Part shown: positions 32,334 through 41,121 of the stretch, piece by piece
How the letters are laid out: every line of letters begins with the position of its first letter
Position numbering within the stretch: the first letter of the stretch is position 1
Assembly: GCA_013349405.1 (NCBI GenBank)
Contig: DUZS01000014.1
Coordinates: forward strand, 18,790-82,789
Direction: 5' to 3'
DNA from: Desulfuromonadales bacterium
GTDB taxonomy: Bacteria > Desulfobacterota > Desulfuromonadia > Geobacterales > Pseudopelobacteraceae
Length of the DNA stretch: 64,000 bases
Notes under the pieces: model-generated
Seen by the model: only the letters and a program-made list of their open reading frames with translations
Told to the model about the DNA's origin: nothing
Database searches by the model: none
Made by a program: the position numbers and the translations under genes

Positions 32334-34037
32334 TTATTTCTTCACTTCACCATTCTTGGCTGCCGCCATGGCTTCATTCAGCAGCTTGATGCCGGCCATG
32401 GACTCATCAACCGATTTGGTCAGCGATTCCCGGGCCAGATCCGGGTTGTGGAAACCGTCAGAGTTCTCTGCCGTCCAGTATTCCCAGAGAATATGAGCCT
32501 TGAGGTGTTTATCCTGGGCCTGCTTGATGGTGTCGGCGCTTATCCCGGCCTTCTTCGCTTCGACGATCTTGTCAATAAGGTCGCTCAGCCAGAATTCGGC
32601 CTTGCGCATCTTGCCTTTAAAGTGAGCGCGAACGGAGTCGATGGCATATTTGGCCTCATCTTCGGTCCACTCAGGGTGGCACTTGAGACAGGTCTCCTTG
32701 AGCTGAACTTTCGGGGTTACGGCGAAATGGGAGGTGAATACCTTACCCTTGGCGTCCTTCACCTTGGGCATATGACAGGCGTCGCAGCCGATCCCTTTTT
32801 TGCCGTGCTTGGAGTTGTAATAGGTCTCGGCCTCGGGGTGCTGGGCTTTCCAGAGGAGGCCGCCGGTCAAGGTGTGCTTGAAGTCGAGGAAGCCGACCTG
32901 GTTCTTGTAGTGTTCATAGAGGCCGAGGGCATCCTTGAAAGGGAAATGGTTGGTCAATGGACTATCATAGCCAACTGTTTTTTTAGAGGTATCGGGATTT
33001 TTCGGGTCATAGCCGTCGTTACAGTTGTATTCCACGTGGCACTGGCCGCACTGAAGCTTTGTGTCATATTTTTCAAGAATGGCAATCTTACGGTCAAAAC
33101 CGCGCAGTCCCATAGTATGGACGGTAAATTTGGTGTGGTTCGGATCCTTGTGCCAGAGGGTGTCACCTTCAGGGCGGGTCAGCGCCTGAATAAGGGCGTC
33201 ACGAACGATACGCGGTTTGGCGCCATGCGGGTCATGGCAGTAGATACAGTTGAAACCTTGCGCAGTGCTGCGCGCAACATCCACCACGTTGGAGGTGCGG
33301 GCGAAGGTGGCGCCTTTCTTGAGTGCCTCGGGATCGCCCAGGTAGCCCCACTTCAGGATATTATCCTGGGTTTTGCACTGAAGGCAGGTCGGATTGGCGG
33401 CAGCGGCACTCTGCGGTATGCGGGGCTTGTGCTCGTTATCACCGGGGAATTTGTCAACAAGAACGTCGAATACCTTGCCCTGTTCGAGGATATACTGCCA
33501 GCCGTTTTTACCCTGGAAGCGACCGCCGAAGGATCGATCAACAACAAACTGGTCGATCAGCATCTTGTCGTGGCCGCGGGTGGTATTGTGTTCCTTGGTG
33601 AAGCCGTGACCCATCATGAGTTTGTCCCAGTAAGGGTTGGGGGAGCGTCCGGTCAACTGTGATTTTTCGTCGCGGGCCGGTCGGTGGTGGGTTTCTTTCT
33701 GAAAGGAGTTGTACTGATCCTGATGGCACTGACCGCAGCCTTCCCAGGAAACATCGGTGGCCGGACGGGTATCGGGGCCCGGATTCTTAAGGTGCTTCTC
33801 AAGGCCGTCGTGACAGTAGGCGCAGTTCACCTTGGCGTGTTTGCCGGTGGTGTGGAACTGTTTGATCTCTTTGTCATGACACTCGAAACATTGAGCTACC
33901 TTTACCTCTGTAACCTTCTTTTTTGCCGGTGCTTTGATCTGTTTCTTGGCTAAGGCGTCGGCGCTCTGGATGTAGAGTCCACCCGCCGCAACCAGGGATA
34001 CCGCAAGGAATCCCGCAACAACCAGTTTTTTCTTCAT
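32334..34037 (-). CDS. Octaheme nitrite reductase (ONR, ammonia-forming)
   Basis: A 567-residue exported multiheme cytochrome c; the signal peptide covers residues 1-30. There are eight heme-binding motifs: CFECH (50), CAYCH (72), CGQCH (101), CLQCK (218), CIYCH (264), CGQCH (330), CDACH and CLKCH. The fourth has Lys in place of His, the hallmark of the catalytic heme in NrfA and in octaheme ONR; eight hemes point to ONR. Tyr337 and Cys339 in HVEYNC match the cross-linked Tyr-x-Cys pair known from Thioalkalivibrio ONR. It should reduce nitrite by six electrons to ammonium in the periplasm. GAGGAGGT precedes the ATG. It is the last gene of the nar operon. Confidence 0.87.
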   Translation of the reverse strand: MKKKLVVAGFLAVSLVAAGGLYIQSADALAKKQIKAPAKKKVTEVKVAQCFECHDKEIKQFHTTGKHAKVNCAYCHDGLEKHLKNPGPDTRPATDVSWEGCGQCHQDQYNSFQKETHHRPARDEKSQLTGRSPNPYWDKLMMGHGFTKEHNTTRGHDKMLIDQFVVDRSFGGRFQGKNGWQYILEQGKVFDVLVDKFPGDNEHKPRIPQSAAAANPTCLQCKTQDNILKWGYLGDPEALKKGATFARTSNVVDVARSTAQGFNCIYCHDPHGAKPRIVRDALIQALTRPEGDTLWHKDPNHTKFTVHTMGLRGFDRKIAILEKYDTKLQCGQCHVEYNCNDGYDPKNPDTSKKTVGYDSPLTNHFPFKDALGLYEHYKNQVGFLDFKHTLTGGLLWKAQHPEAETYYNSKHGKKGIGCDACHMPKVKDAKGKVFTSHFAVTPKVQLKETCLKCHPEWTEDEAKYAIDSVRAHFKGKMRKAEFWLSDLIDKIVEAKKAGISADTIKQAQDKHLKAHILWEYWTAENSDGFHNPDLARESLTKSVDESMAGIKLLNEAMAAAKNGEVKK

Positions 34038-34063
34038 GTTTTACCTCCTCTGGGAATAGCGGC

Positions 34064-34465
34064 TTAAGCCGCCTTATTGGTGTAAGGGTTATCGGGTTTT
34101 TCAATGTTTAAGTCACGAGGAGCAAGAAAAACTGCTTTTGGTTCAACCGGACAGACATACTCACAGTCTCCACAGCCATTACAGAACTGCGGGTTAATCC
34201 TGATTCCGACACCCGGGTTGAGTTTGATAGCCTTCGGCTTGCAACTCTCGACGCAGGCGGAACAGCTGTTGTTGCGGGCAAGACATCGGTCATTAAATGC
34301 CTCTGCAACGAGGTCAGGACGCGCTTCGGACGGTGGGGGTGTTACCATCTGAGTCATAACCGGCAGTGCAGGAAGATGCCCCTTGATCGTATCAGCGATT
34401 TCGAACGCTGCCTTCCCAAGAGAAGAGAACCCCTGCCTGAAAAAATCCTTGCGGGAAATACTCAT
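34064..34465 (-). CDS. NapF-like ferredoxin-type protein
   Basis: A 133-residue protein with two [4Fe-4S] motifs: C-x6-C-x2-C-x3-C-K-P around NNSCSACVESCKP (residues 67-77) and C-x2-C-x2-C-x3-C-P around FCNGCGDCEYVCP (95-106). The N-terminus SRKDFFRQGFSSL resembles NapF/NapG-type proteins but has no twin-arginine pair, so it is probably cytoplasmic or membrane-associated. It may pass electrons to the nitrate/nitrite system or help its maturation. The gene overlaps the preceding PAS gene by four bases and lies 26 bases before the ONR gene. Confidence 0.78.
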   Translation of the reverse strand: MSISRKDFFRQGFSSLGKAAFEIADTIKGHLPALPVMTQMVTPPPSEARPDLVAEAFNDRCLARNNSCSACVESCKPKAIKLNPGVGIRINPQFCNGCGDCEYVCPVEPKAVFLAPRDLNIEKPDNPYTNKAA

Positions 34466-34899
34466 GCCTGTTTTTCTTCCAAAAGTTTGAGACGTTCCTT
34501 CAAAGCCTTATCCTTCTGGAAGCGGGCCGTGATGTCTCTGATAATCGCTCCGGTGCCGAGTACCGCTCCATCTTCACCCCGCACGATTACCATGCTGAAT
34601 TCCAGGGAAAGCCGGGTGCCGTCCTTGCGGATGCCGGGAGCCGAGAGGAGTTCCGTGCCATAACGGGTCTCTCCGCTTGCCATGACTTTGTGATACCCCT
34701 CCCAATGCCTGCCGCGCAGGTTTTCGGGAATGATCAGATCGAGGCTGTTGCCTTCTGCTTCGGCGGCGGAATAACCAAACATCGCCTCGGCCCCTTTATT
34801 CCAGAGCCGTATGGCACCTTCATGGTCGGCAAACATTATTGCATCACTGTTTTCTCTGACTATCTGCTCGGCCAACGAGGTAAATGACATGGTGTTCAT
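34462..34899 (-). CDS. Stand-alone PAS-domain protein
   Basis: A 145-residue protein made almost entirely of one PAS/PAC fold: SDAIMFADHEGAIRLWNKGA, MFGYSAAEAEG, LSLEFSMVIV and GAIIRDITARFQKD, then a short coiled coil. There is no kinase, cyclase or DNA-binding output. It could sense redox state or a ligand and bind a partner protein. AAGGAG lies before the ATG at 34899. It lies in the nar operon between a small membrane protein and the ferredoxin and overlaps the latter. Confidence 0.83.
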   Translation of the reverse strand: MNTMSFTSLAEQIVRENSDAIMFADHEGAIRLWNKGAEAMFGYSAAEAEGNSLDLIIPENLRGRHWEGYHKVMASGETRYGTELLSAPGIRKDGTRLSLEFSMVIVRGEDGAVLGTGAIIRDITARFQKDKALKERLKLLEEKQA

Positions 34900-34942
34900 G
34901 TAGTTTCTCCTTTATATTTTCTGTGAGTTTGCCACTTTTACG

Positions 34943-35024
34943 GCAAATCCCCCTCAATCCCCCTTCAAAAAGGGGGAGGCTCTTAAGTCCCCCCCTTTTT
35001 GAAGGGGGGTCAGGGGGGATTTGC
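34943..35024. repeat. Palindromic repeat element (REP-like, CCCCCT-rich)
   Basis: An 82-base imperfect palindrome: GCAAATCCCCCTCAATCCCC pairs with the mirrored GGGGGGATTTGC end, with the inner CCCTTCAAAAAGGGGG as a second stem. It has the same design as the palindromic parts at 28228-28310 and 28751-28834. It lies between two operon genes and forms the 3' end of one of them; as RNA it could stabilise or attenuate the transcript. Confidence 0.75.
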
Positions 35025-35222
35025 TTTTAAGAACAACGAATAGATGCCATACCCCGCCACGAGGATGCCGAATATCAGATTTACCGGTCTGGTCTTTTCA
35101 GTCGGTTGCGGCATAAACAGGACATCTACACGCATTGGTTCCAGTGCCTTGTTGCGAACAAAAGCAGTAAGGATCAGGATGAATCCGTAGATTATGCCTA
35201 TTAAATTGACAGCAATGTCCAT
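35010..35222 (-). CDS. Small membrane protein
   Basis: A 70-residue protein with two hydrophobic helices (IAVNLIGIIYGFILILTAFV and LIFGILVAGYGIYSLFL) joined by a polar loop. The start could be ATG 35222 or GTG 35231; neither has a strong ribosome site. The last five residues (KANPP) and the stop are encoded by the palindromic element at 34943-35024. It lies 22 bases after the second narK and so probably belongs to the nar transcript. Function unknown. Confidence 0.6.
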   Translation of the reverse strand: MDIAVNLIGIIYGFILILTAFVRNKALEPMRVDVLFMPQPTEKTRPVNLIFGILVAGYGIYSLFLKANPP

Positions 35223-35244
35223 TTTCACCACAGCAGAGTTACCA

Positions 35245-36897
35245 TCATTTTGCGCGCAAGTCTATGCGCTTCATCTCCTGCTTCTCGCTCTCGGAGAGTT
35301 TATCCCACCAGGTGCCGCCTGAGTTGCCGTAGTCAAAACGCTCGGCTCCTCTGCGGGTGTAGTAATAGTAATTGATGAACCAGGAGTATGCATAAAAAAC
35401 GGATACACCCACAAAGAACGGAATGGCGCTGCCGAACGTGGTTATGGCGCCGCCGATAAACGAAGTCCAGATAAACGGTCCGAATGCCGCCCAGGCACCG
35501 GTCCAGCCGAGCATTTGAGCACCCTTGGCGGGCGAATAGGCGAACACGATCGGGTATTGGCGGAACGTTGCGGCGTTATTTGTGCCTGTCATCAGGAATA
35601 TAAAGAGCATGATCCAGACAAAACCCTGGAACTGCTCAAGACCGGTGGGCGTCAGGAATCCTCCGAATGCAAGAGCCAGACAACCGGCGATCTGCCCCAG
35701 CGTTGTCCAGTGCATCCCTTTGCTGCCGCCCCATTTGTCGAACACAGGACCGGTCAGAGCACGGATCAGTCCACCGATGAGCGGGCCGAGATAGGCATAC
35801 GCTAATGGATCCGGTGCACCGTCAAAGCCGCCGTAGATGGTCTTGATCATCATCGGAAACGCGGCCGCATACCCGGAGAACGAACCAAATGAAGTGATAT
35901 AGGTTATGGTGCAGTTCCACGTATGCGTTCGAGCTCTGTTCAGAGTGCTCAGGATTTCAAACTGCCCCTTAAAACCTCTCGCGGGGAGAGTAACGCTTCT
36001 CAAAAAGAGTGAGCAGAGAATGAAGGCAATAATAAGGAACGGAACCCAGACAAACAGCGCGTTCTGTAAATATATATCCTTTTTTATCACCTTCTTTACG
36101 GTCACACCGGTAATCAGACCTGCTTCATTTTTCTTCAGCTCCACCTTCATGTTTTTGGTGGTTGCCGTCTCATTAATCACCACATCCTTAATTACATCAC
36201 CATCTCTTGTAATGACCGTTGCGGCAACAAGGTCGGGTCTTTTTGCCACCACGTTTGTGACCACGCCGTCAGCATTTTTCGTAACCGCTACGTCCTTGAG
36301 AACATCAACCTTTGTGAAGGTCTGCGGACCGCCGACCATTGCTCCGAGAGCAGCAAAACCTATTATCCACGGCGCTACAAACTGGACAATACTCACCCCG
36401 AAGTTGCCCAGTCCTGCCTGTATCCCCATTGCGAGCCCCTGAAGCCTCTTTGGGAAAAAGATGCTCGTAGACGGCATGAATGAGGAAAAGTCCCCACCTC
36501 CCATGCCGGTAAGGAACCCGATGACCATGAATGTTGCCCAGGAGGTGCCAGTGTCCTGAATCGCGAAGCCGAGCCAGATCATCGGAATTACCTTGATGAT
36601 GGTAGAGACGCTCACGACCGGTCTGGTTCCGAGCACCGGGATAAAGTTTGAATGAATCAGTCGCAGGATGCCGGAGGCAAACCCCGGAATCGCCGCGAGC
36701 CAGAAGTACTCCATAGTGGTGAACTTGAAGCCTATGGCAGGCATCCTGACAACCACCGCGCTCATGACAAACCAAGTCGCGAACGAAAATACCAGCGAAA
36801 ACGTTGTTAACGCGCATGTGCGCCATGCGACTGCGCTGCCGGTCTCTTCCCAGAATTTCGGATCTTCCGGTTCCCATCGTGGTAATCTGGCCATCAT
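35245..36897 (-). CDS. narK: NarK-type nitrate/nitrite transporter with inserted soluble segment
   Basis: A 550-residue major facilitator protein of the nitrate-nitrite porter group. Membrane helices cover both halves, and the first nitrate signature appears as GIQAGLGNFGVS near residue 158. Between helices 6 and 7 (about residues 190-275) is an inserted hydrophilic segment rich in Val, Thr and Lys (NADGVVTNVVAKRPDLV, EAGLITGVTVKKV) that looks beta-stranded and is not part of ordinary NarK. It follows the other narK by 25 bases. The frame is open from 36933; GGGGAG before ATG 36897 gives the start. A nitrate/nitrite antiporter or nitrate/proton importer is likely. Confidence 0.85.
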   Translation of the reverse strand: MMARLPRWEPEDPKFWEETGSAVAWRTCALTTFSLVFSFATWFVMSAVVVRMPAIGFKFTTMEYFWLAAIPGFASGILRLIHSNFIPVLGTRPVVSVSTIIKVIPMIWLGFAIQDTGTSWATFMVIGFLTGMGGGDFSSFMPSTSIFFPKRLQGLAMGIQAGLGNFGVSIVQFVAPWIIGFAALGAMVGGPQTFTKVDVLKDVAVTKNADGVVTNVVAKRPDLVAATVITRDGDVIKDVVINETATTKNMKVELKKNEAGLITGVTVKKVIKKDIYLQNALFVWVPFLIIAFILCSLFLRSVTLPARGFKGQFEILSTLNRARTHTWNCTITYITSFGSFSGYAAAFPMMIKTIYGGFDGAPDPLAYAYLGPLIGGLIRALTGPVFDKWGGSKGMHWTTLGQIAGCLALAFGGFLTPTGLEQFQGFVWIMLFIFLMTGTNNAATFRQYPIVFAYSPAKGAQMLGWTGAWAAFGPFIWTSFIGGAITTFGSAIPFFVGVSVFYAYSWFINYYYYTRRGAERFDYGNSGGTWWDKLSESEKQEMKRIDLRAK

Positions 36898-36922
36898 TAT
36901 CTCCCCGTTCAGCTTTAGTGGT

Positions 36923-38440
36923 TTATCCCTCAAACACCCGCATGGTTTGAGGATGTTTTTCCTTCATCATCTTTCCGACTACATAGTGCAGTGAAAGCAG
37001 GCAGGCGACCGACAGGAACAGCATGAATATCCAGCAGCTGGTCCAGAGCCCGGTCCATTCAAGCAGGTAACCGAACACGATCGGACAGACGAAACCTCCC
37101 AACCCTCCGAGCACCCCCACCATGCCGCCGACTACCCCAACTTCTTCCGGGAAGTAGTCCGGGATCAGCTTGTAGACAGCCGCCTTACCAATTCCCCAGA
37201 TGGTGCCGAGCAGCAGAACCAGCACGGCGAAAATCCAGACATTGGCCTGAAAATAAATCCTGGTCACCCCCTTGGCCAACAGCTCCTTTTTCTTGACCGC
37301 TTGTCCCGGCTTTACTACCGGTTCCTGCCAGGTCAGCTTTCCGGGAAGTACGAGGATCTGATCATCGATATTTTTCATAACCTCCGGTTTTGCTTTCAGC
37401 CGGTAGGTCTGGTCGCCGATAACTTCAGAGGTTATTTTGACCTCTTTAACCACAATGGAACCATCCGCCACCGTCTGTACGACTCCGGCCCGTTTGGCCA
37501 TGACCCCGCGTCCGGGAGATTGAATTTCCATTTTAGGTATCATCACCATCACACTGATGACCGTCGAACTACCCAGGACCCAGTACATGATCCGGCGGCC
37601 GCCGAACTTGTCTGACATCCATCCCCCGAGGGCCCGGATTACTCCGGAGGGAAGGCTGAACATCGAGGCGAACAGACCGGCGGTGACGAGCGGCAGATAA
37701 TAGACATTGACAAAATAGGGGACGAGCCATTGGGAAAAGGCAACAAAGCAGCCGAATACCAGGAAATAGTAGAGTCCGAAGCGCCAGACGCGCATATGCT
37801 TGAGTGGTGTCAACATCTGGATGAAGGTCTTGCCGGAACTGGCCGGTTTTCTGTTGTCGCTGAAAATAAAGAAAATGATGCCCATTGTTGCCAGGATCAG
37901 TGCGTAATAGACCGGCAGATCACGCCATCCCTCAATGTTGGCGCCGTTATGTGTCAGTTTGTTGAGCATGGTCGGGGCCAGCAGTGTCGTCAGAGCCGCC
38001 CCGGCGTTGCCGGCGCCGAAAATACCGAGTGCCGTTCCCTGCCGCTCGCGCGGATACCAGACCGAGCTGAAGGCGATACCGATGGAAAAACTGACTCCGA
38101 CCATGCCGAAGCCGAAACTGCAGAGGGCAAATGAGGTAAAACTGTCGGCTTTGGAAAGCAGGTACATCGGGATAGCGCAGAGAATCAGGAGCGATCCGTA
38201 GACCGGTTTACCCCCGAATTTGTCAGTCAGCATGCCGGCCGGCAGGCGGAAAATTGAGCCGGTCAGAACCGGAATGCCGAACAGCCAGCCGATCTGGACC
38301 GGCCCCCAGTTGAAGACCTGGTTGTCTACCAGAAACGTCACCAACACGCCGTTGAACATCCAGGCGGCAAAGCAGACGGTAAATGCCAGAGTGTTGAGAA
38401 AAAGATTTTTATGTGATTTCCACGTTGCGACTTCCAGCAT
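36923..38440 (-). CDS. narK: NarK-type nitrate/nitrite transporter with inserted barrel-like segment
   Basis: A 505-residue major facilitator protein with the nitrate signature GIFGAGNAGAALTTLLAP near residue 139 and the second signature-like GGMVGVLGGLGGF in the C-terminal half. In place of a short loop after the eighth or ninth helix it has an inserted soluble segment of about 90 residues (304-396), with GVVQTVADGSIVVKEVKI and VVKPGQAVKKKELLAKG, resembling a biotinyl/barrel-sandwich fold. The insert differs from that in the next narK. It lies 24 bases after narI. It probably brings nitrate to the cytoplasmic NarG site. Confidence 0.87.
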   Translation of the reverse strand: MLEVATWKSHKNLFLNTLAFTVCFAAWMFNGVLVTFLVDNQVFNWGPVQIGWLFGIPVLTGSIFRLPAGMLTDKFGGKPVYGSLLILCAIPMYLLSKADSFTSFALCSFGFGMVGVSFSIGIAFSSVWYPRERQGTALGIFGAGNAGAALTTLLAPTMLNKLTHNGANIEGWRDLPVYYALILATMGIIFFIFSDNRKPASSGKTFIQMLTPLKHMRVWRFGLYYFLVFGCFVAFSQWLVPYFVNVYYLPLVTAGLFASMFSLPSGVIRALGGWMSDKFGGRRIMYWVLGSSTVISVMVMIPKMEIQSPGRGVMAKRAGVVQTVADGSIVVKEVKITSEVIGDQTYRLKAKPEVMKNIDDQILVLPGKLTWQEPVVKPGQAVKKKELLAKGVTRIYFQANVWIFAVLVLLLGTIWGIGKAAVYKLIPDYFPEEVGVVGGMVGVLGGLGGFVCPIVFGYLLEWTGLWTSCWIFMLFLSVACLLSLHYVVGKMMKEKHPQTMRVFEG

Positions 38441-38464
38441 GTGTGGGTCCTTTCCTGATTCGAT

Positions 38465-39130
38465 TTATTTCGACCGCCAGCGATAGAGGATCGGCGGGTC
38501 CATCAGGAAGCGGGCCGGGACGTAGAGCATGTGCACCAGTTTGGTGAACGGCAGCAGGGCAACAATCAGGAAGGCACAGGCTGCGTGCAGCTTGAAGACC
38601 AGCGGGAAGTCGGCCATATATTCGATCTGCGGATTGAATGTCGCGAGCGACCAGAAATAGGGGACCACCGAATGGAGGTACCACTGGGAACCCCAGCGCA
38701 TGAACGTTGCGACGTAGACGCCGGTAAGGCTCTGGGCGGCCAGCAGATAAAGCAGCACCCAGTCTGAGGCGTAGGTGACCTGCTTCAAAAGCGGTGTGTT
38801 AACGCGGCGCAGCAGCAGTGCCAGACAGCCAAAAACAGCGAAGAGTCCGAGTGCGAGACCGATGCTTTCGAAGATGATCAGGTTGTTCTGATTGCCGAGA
38901 AGCGCCTTCATCGGACCGGGGGCAATAACCCCCAGGAAATGGGCTGCGAGCACCGGCAGGATGCCGTAGTGCCAGGGATTGATGCCCCAGAAGAGGACGT
39001 TACGCTCCAGAAACTGCGTGGAGTAGGCCGACCAGGTCAGGCGATTGGAGTAGAAACGATAGGGAGTTACAAAGATCAATAACGCCAGAGCGGCATACGG
39101 CATGACGACAAAAATAAAGCTGTTTAACAT
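38465..39130 (-). CDS. narI: Respiratory nitrate reductase gamma subunit (cytochrome b)
   Basis: A 221-residue membrane protein with five hydrophobic helices and conserved His residues for two b hemes (for example in NPWHYGILPVLAAHFLG and in HAACAFLIVALLPFTKLVHML). NarI oxidises quinol at the outer face and passes electrons to NarH. Length fits the family. Its start overlaps the end of narJ by seven bases. Confidence 0.93.
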   Translation of the reverse strand: MLNSFIFVVMPYAALALLIFVTPYRFYSNRLTWSAYSTQFLERNVLFWGINPWHYGILPVLAAHFLGVIAPGPMKALLGNQNNLIIFESIGLALGLFAVFGCLALLLRRVNTPLLKQVTYASDWVLLYLLAAQSLTGVYVATFMRWGSQWYLHSVVPYFWSLATFNPQIEYMADFPLVFKLHAACAFLIVALLPFTKLVHMLYVPARFLMDPPILYRWRSK

Positions 39131-39669
39131 GAGTGTACCTCCTTACAATCCTCTGTACAAAGCAGCAATGCTGCTTCAACCAGCACTTTCCAGTGGGAAT
39201 TATGCGTGGTGTCAAAGGCAGCGTGGTAGCGCTCCACCCCGGGCAATACACACTTGATAATGAACGGTTGACGTAATCCGCCGGTATCCTGTCGTGCCAG
39301 ATGAGCCAGAAAACCGAGCAGCACCGAAAGATGATCGGGAAGTTCCACACCGGCAGGGGTGTAGCCGCACCGCTCATATTCCTGTTTCAGCATGATCATA
39401 TAGCTCCCCTTCTTCTGGTTGTCACCGAAGAGGTGATGTCCCAGGTACGGGGCGGTGGCCGGATTGAAGTCAAAGCTGGCGACGTACTCCTCCTCAAGCT
39501 CCGCCTCGGAAGAGGTGGCGGCAAAGTCGGCAAAGGAGGCGATGGAACTGCTCAGCCGCTGCCGGTTCAGAAAGTCGCTGACAACGGCATAATCGGTCTG
39601 CAGCTGTTCTTTGCCCGCCGGATAGTCGAGCAGTCGGGCGAGGGCATCGTAGCTGGCGGCGATAGTCAT
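39124..39669 (-). CDS. narJ: Nitrate reductase chaperone (delta subunit)
   Basis: A 181-residue NarJ/TorD-family chaperone needed to insert the molybdenum cofactor into NarG before membrane attachment. ALARLLDYP near the start, YVASFDFNPATAPYLGHHLF and ELPDHLSVLLGFLAHLA are the usual conserved phrases. It overlaps narH by four bases (ATGA). Confidence 0.92.
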   Translation of the reverse strand: MTIAASYDALARLLDYPAGKEQLQTDYAVVSDFLNRQRLSSSIASFADFAATSSEAELEEEYVASFDFNPATAPYLGHHLFGDNQKKGSYMIMLKQEYERCGYTPAGVELPDHLSVLLGFLAHLARQDTGGLRQPFIIKCVLPGVERYHAAFDTTHNSHWKVLVEAALLLCTEDCKEVHSC

Positions 39670-41117
39670 TTCGGCCCCCTTGTCTTCTTGAGGATACCGA
39701 AGCCGCTGGTTCCCTTACGCTGTTGCGGATCCTGTTCCTCCCGCTGCTGGGTCGGAATGATGAACCGCTCACGATAGGGGGCGATGGTGAAGAGACGGTA
39801 CAGCTTGTTGGCACCCGCTTCATCGAGTCCCGCATTTTTTAAAATAGACTCTTCAATAGGCTGACCAAGGTTGCCCGCACGCTTGAAAAGCCGCAGGGCG
39901 ATCTGTTTGCGCAGTATTGCGGCAACTATCTCCTCATTGCCTCCGGAAAGAAGACTGGCCAGGAAACTGATCGGCGCACGCATCTTTTCGAGAAGCGGGA
40001 ACGTGCCATGGTCGGCCAGTTCATGAAGATCGCCACCGCTGGAAATTACCGGGGAGAGCGACGGAATATAGTAGGCCATCGGCATGGTCCGGAATTCCGG
40101 GTGCAGCGGCAGAGCCACGGCGAACTCCTTCACCAGCGCGTAGACCGGCGACTTTTCGGCCGCTTCCAGCCACTGATCGGTAACGCCATTCTTGCGGGCG
40201 GATTCACGAACCTGCGGATCGCGCGGATCAAGGATCACGTCGCGGTGAGCCGCTACCAGCTGATCATCCGGTTTGAGCAACGCTTCTTCCACCCGATCGG
40301 CGTCGTAGAGCAGCACGCCGACGTGGCGGATCCGGCCGACGCAGCTGTGGGCGCAGGCGTTGCACTGTCCGCTCTCGGTGCGCGGAAAACAGAAGATGCA
40401 TTTCTCCGCCTTGCCGCTCTGCCAGTTGAAATAGACTTTTTTGTACGGGCAGGCGCTGGTACAGAAGCGCCACCCTTTGCAGACGTCCTGATCCACCAGC
40501 ACGACACCGTCCTCGCCCCGTTTGTAGAGCGCCCGCGACGGGCAGGAAGCGACGCAGGCCGGATTCAGGCAGTGATTACAGATACGGGGGAGATAGTGCA
40601 TGAACATGCGGCCGTAATCTGAGACAAGGGAACTGTCTTTAAGATTGACGTCATTGACGGCGTATACCTGCGAACCGGAGAGGTCGTCGTCCCAGTTTGG
40701 ACCGTTGGTAATCTCTTCCATCCGCTCACCGGAGACTTGCGAAAATGCTTCGGCCACCGGCTGGTCGCTGCCGGGAGGTGCTTTATAAAGATTGCTGTAG
40801 TCAAAATCGAACGGCTCGTAATAATCGTCCAGCTTCGGCATATCGGGCTGGAAGAACATGTTGAGGAGCGTCGGACCTTTGCCGAGAGCACGCAACTTCA
40901 GTTTGCCATTTTCGCGAACCCATCCCCCCTTGAACTTGTCCTGATTTTCCCATTTTTTGGGATAACCGACGCCGGGTTTGGTCTCCACATTATTCCACCA
41001 CATGTATTCGGCGCCTTTCCTGTCTGTCCAGATGTTCTTGCAGGAGATGCTGCAGGCGTGGCAACCAATGCATTTGTCAAGATTGAATACCATTACCAGT
41101 TGTGCTCTGACGTTCAT
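39666..41117 (-). CDS. narH: Respiratory nitrate reductase beta subunit
   Basis: A 483-residue iron-sulfur protein. Four cluster motifs are present: CIGCHACSISC near residue 17, CNHCLNPACVASCP, CKGWRFCTSACP, where Trp replaces a Cys and gives the [3Fe-4S] cluster, and CIFCFPRTESGQCNACAHSC. The phrase CVGRIRHVGVLLYDAD is typical of NarH. It carries electrons from NarI to NarG on the cytoplasmic side. Gap to narG is four bases. Confidence 0.95.
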   Translation of the reverse strand: MNVRAQLVMVFNLDKCIGCHACSISCKNIWTDRKGAEYMWWNNVETKPGVGYPKKWENQDKFKGGWVRENGKLKLRALGKGPTLLNMFFQPDMPKLDDYYEPFDFDYSNLYKAPPGSDQPVAEAFSQVSGERMEEITNGPNWDDDLSGSQVYAVNDVNLKDSSLVSDYGRMFMHYLPRICNHCLNPACVASCPSRALYKRGEDGVVLVDQDVCKGWRFCTSACPYKKVYFNWQSGKAEKCIFCFPRTESGQCNACAHSCVGRIRHVGVLLYDADRVEEALLKPDDQLVAAHRDVILDPRDPQVRESARKNGVTDQWLEAAEKSPVYALVKEFAVALPLHPEFRTMPMAYYIPSLSPVISSGGDLHELADHGTFPLLEKMRAPISFLASLLSGGNEEIVAAILRKQIALRLFKRAGNLGQPIEESILKNAGLDEAGANKLYRLFTIAPYRERFIIPTQQREEQDPQQRKGTSGFGILKKTRGPK

Positions 41118-41121
41118 CGCT

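Noticed and set aside
32448..33662. A 404-codon open frame on the plus strand opposite the octaheme cytochrome
   Set aside because: It is the reverse of a gene with eight heme motifs and a signal peptide; the frame has no recognisable domain and is due to base composition.
32334..34037. Hydroxylamine oxidoreductase
   Set aside because: Eight hemes fit both families, but the fourth motif is CxxCK and the Tyr-x-Cys pair is present, which favours octaheme nitrite reductase.
34943..35024. Palindromic element read as a plain terminator
   Set aside because: Its long multi-stem form and its kinship with the repeats near 28.3 and 28.8 kb fit a dispersed repeat better; genes on both sides seem to belong to one operon.
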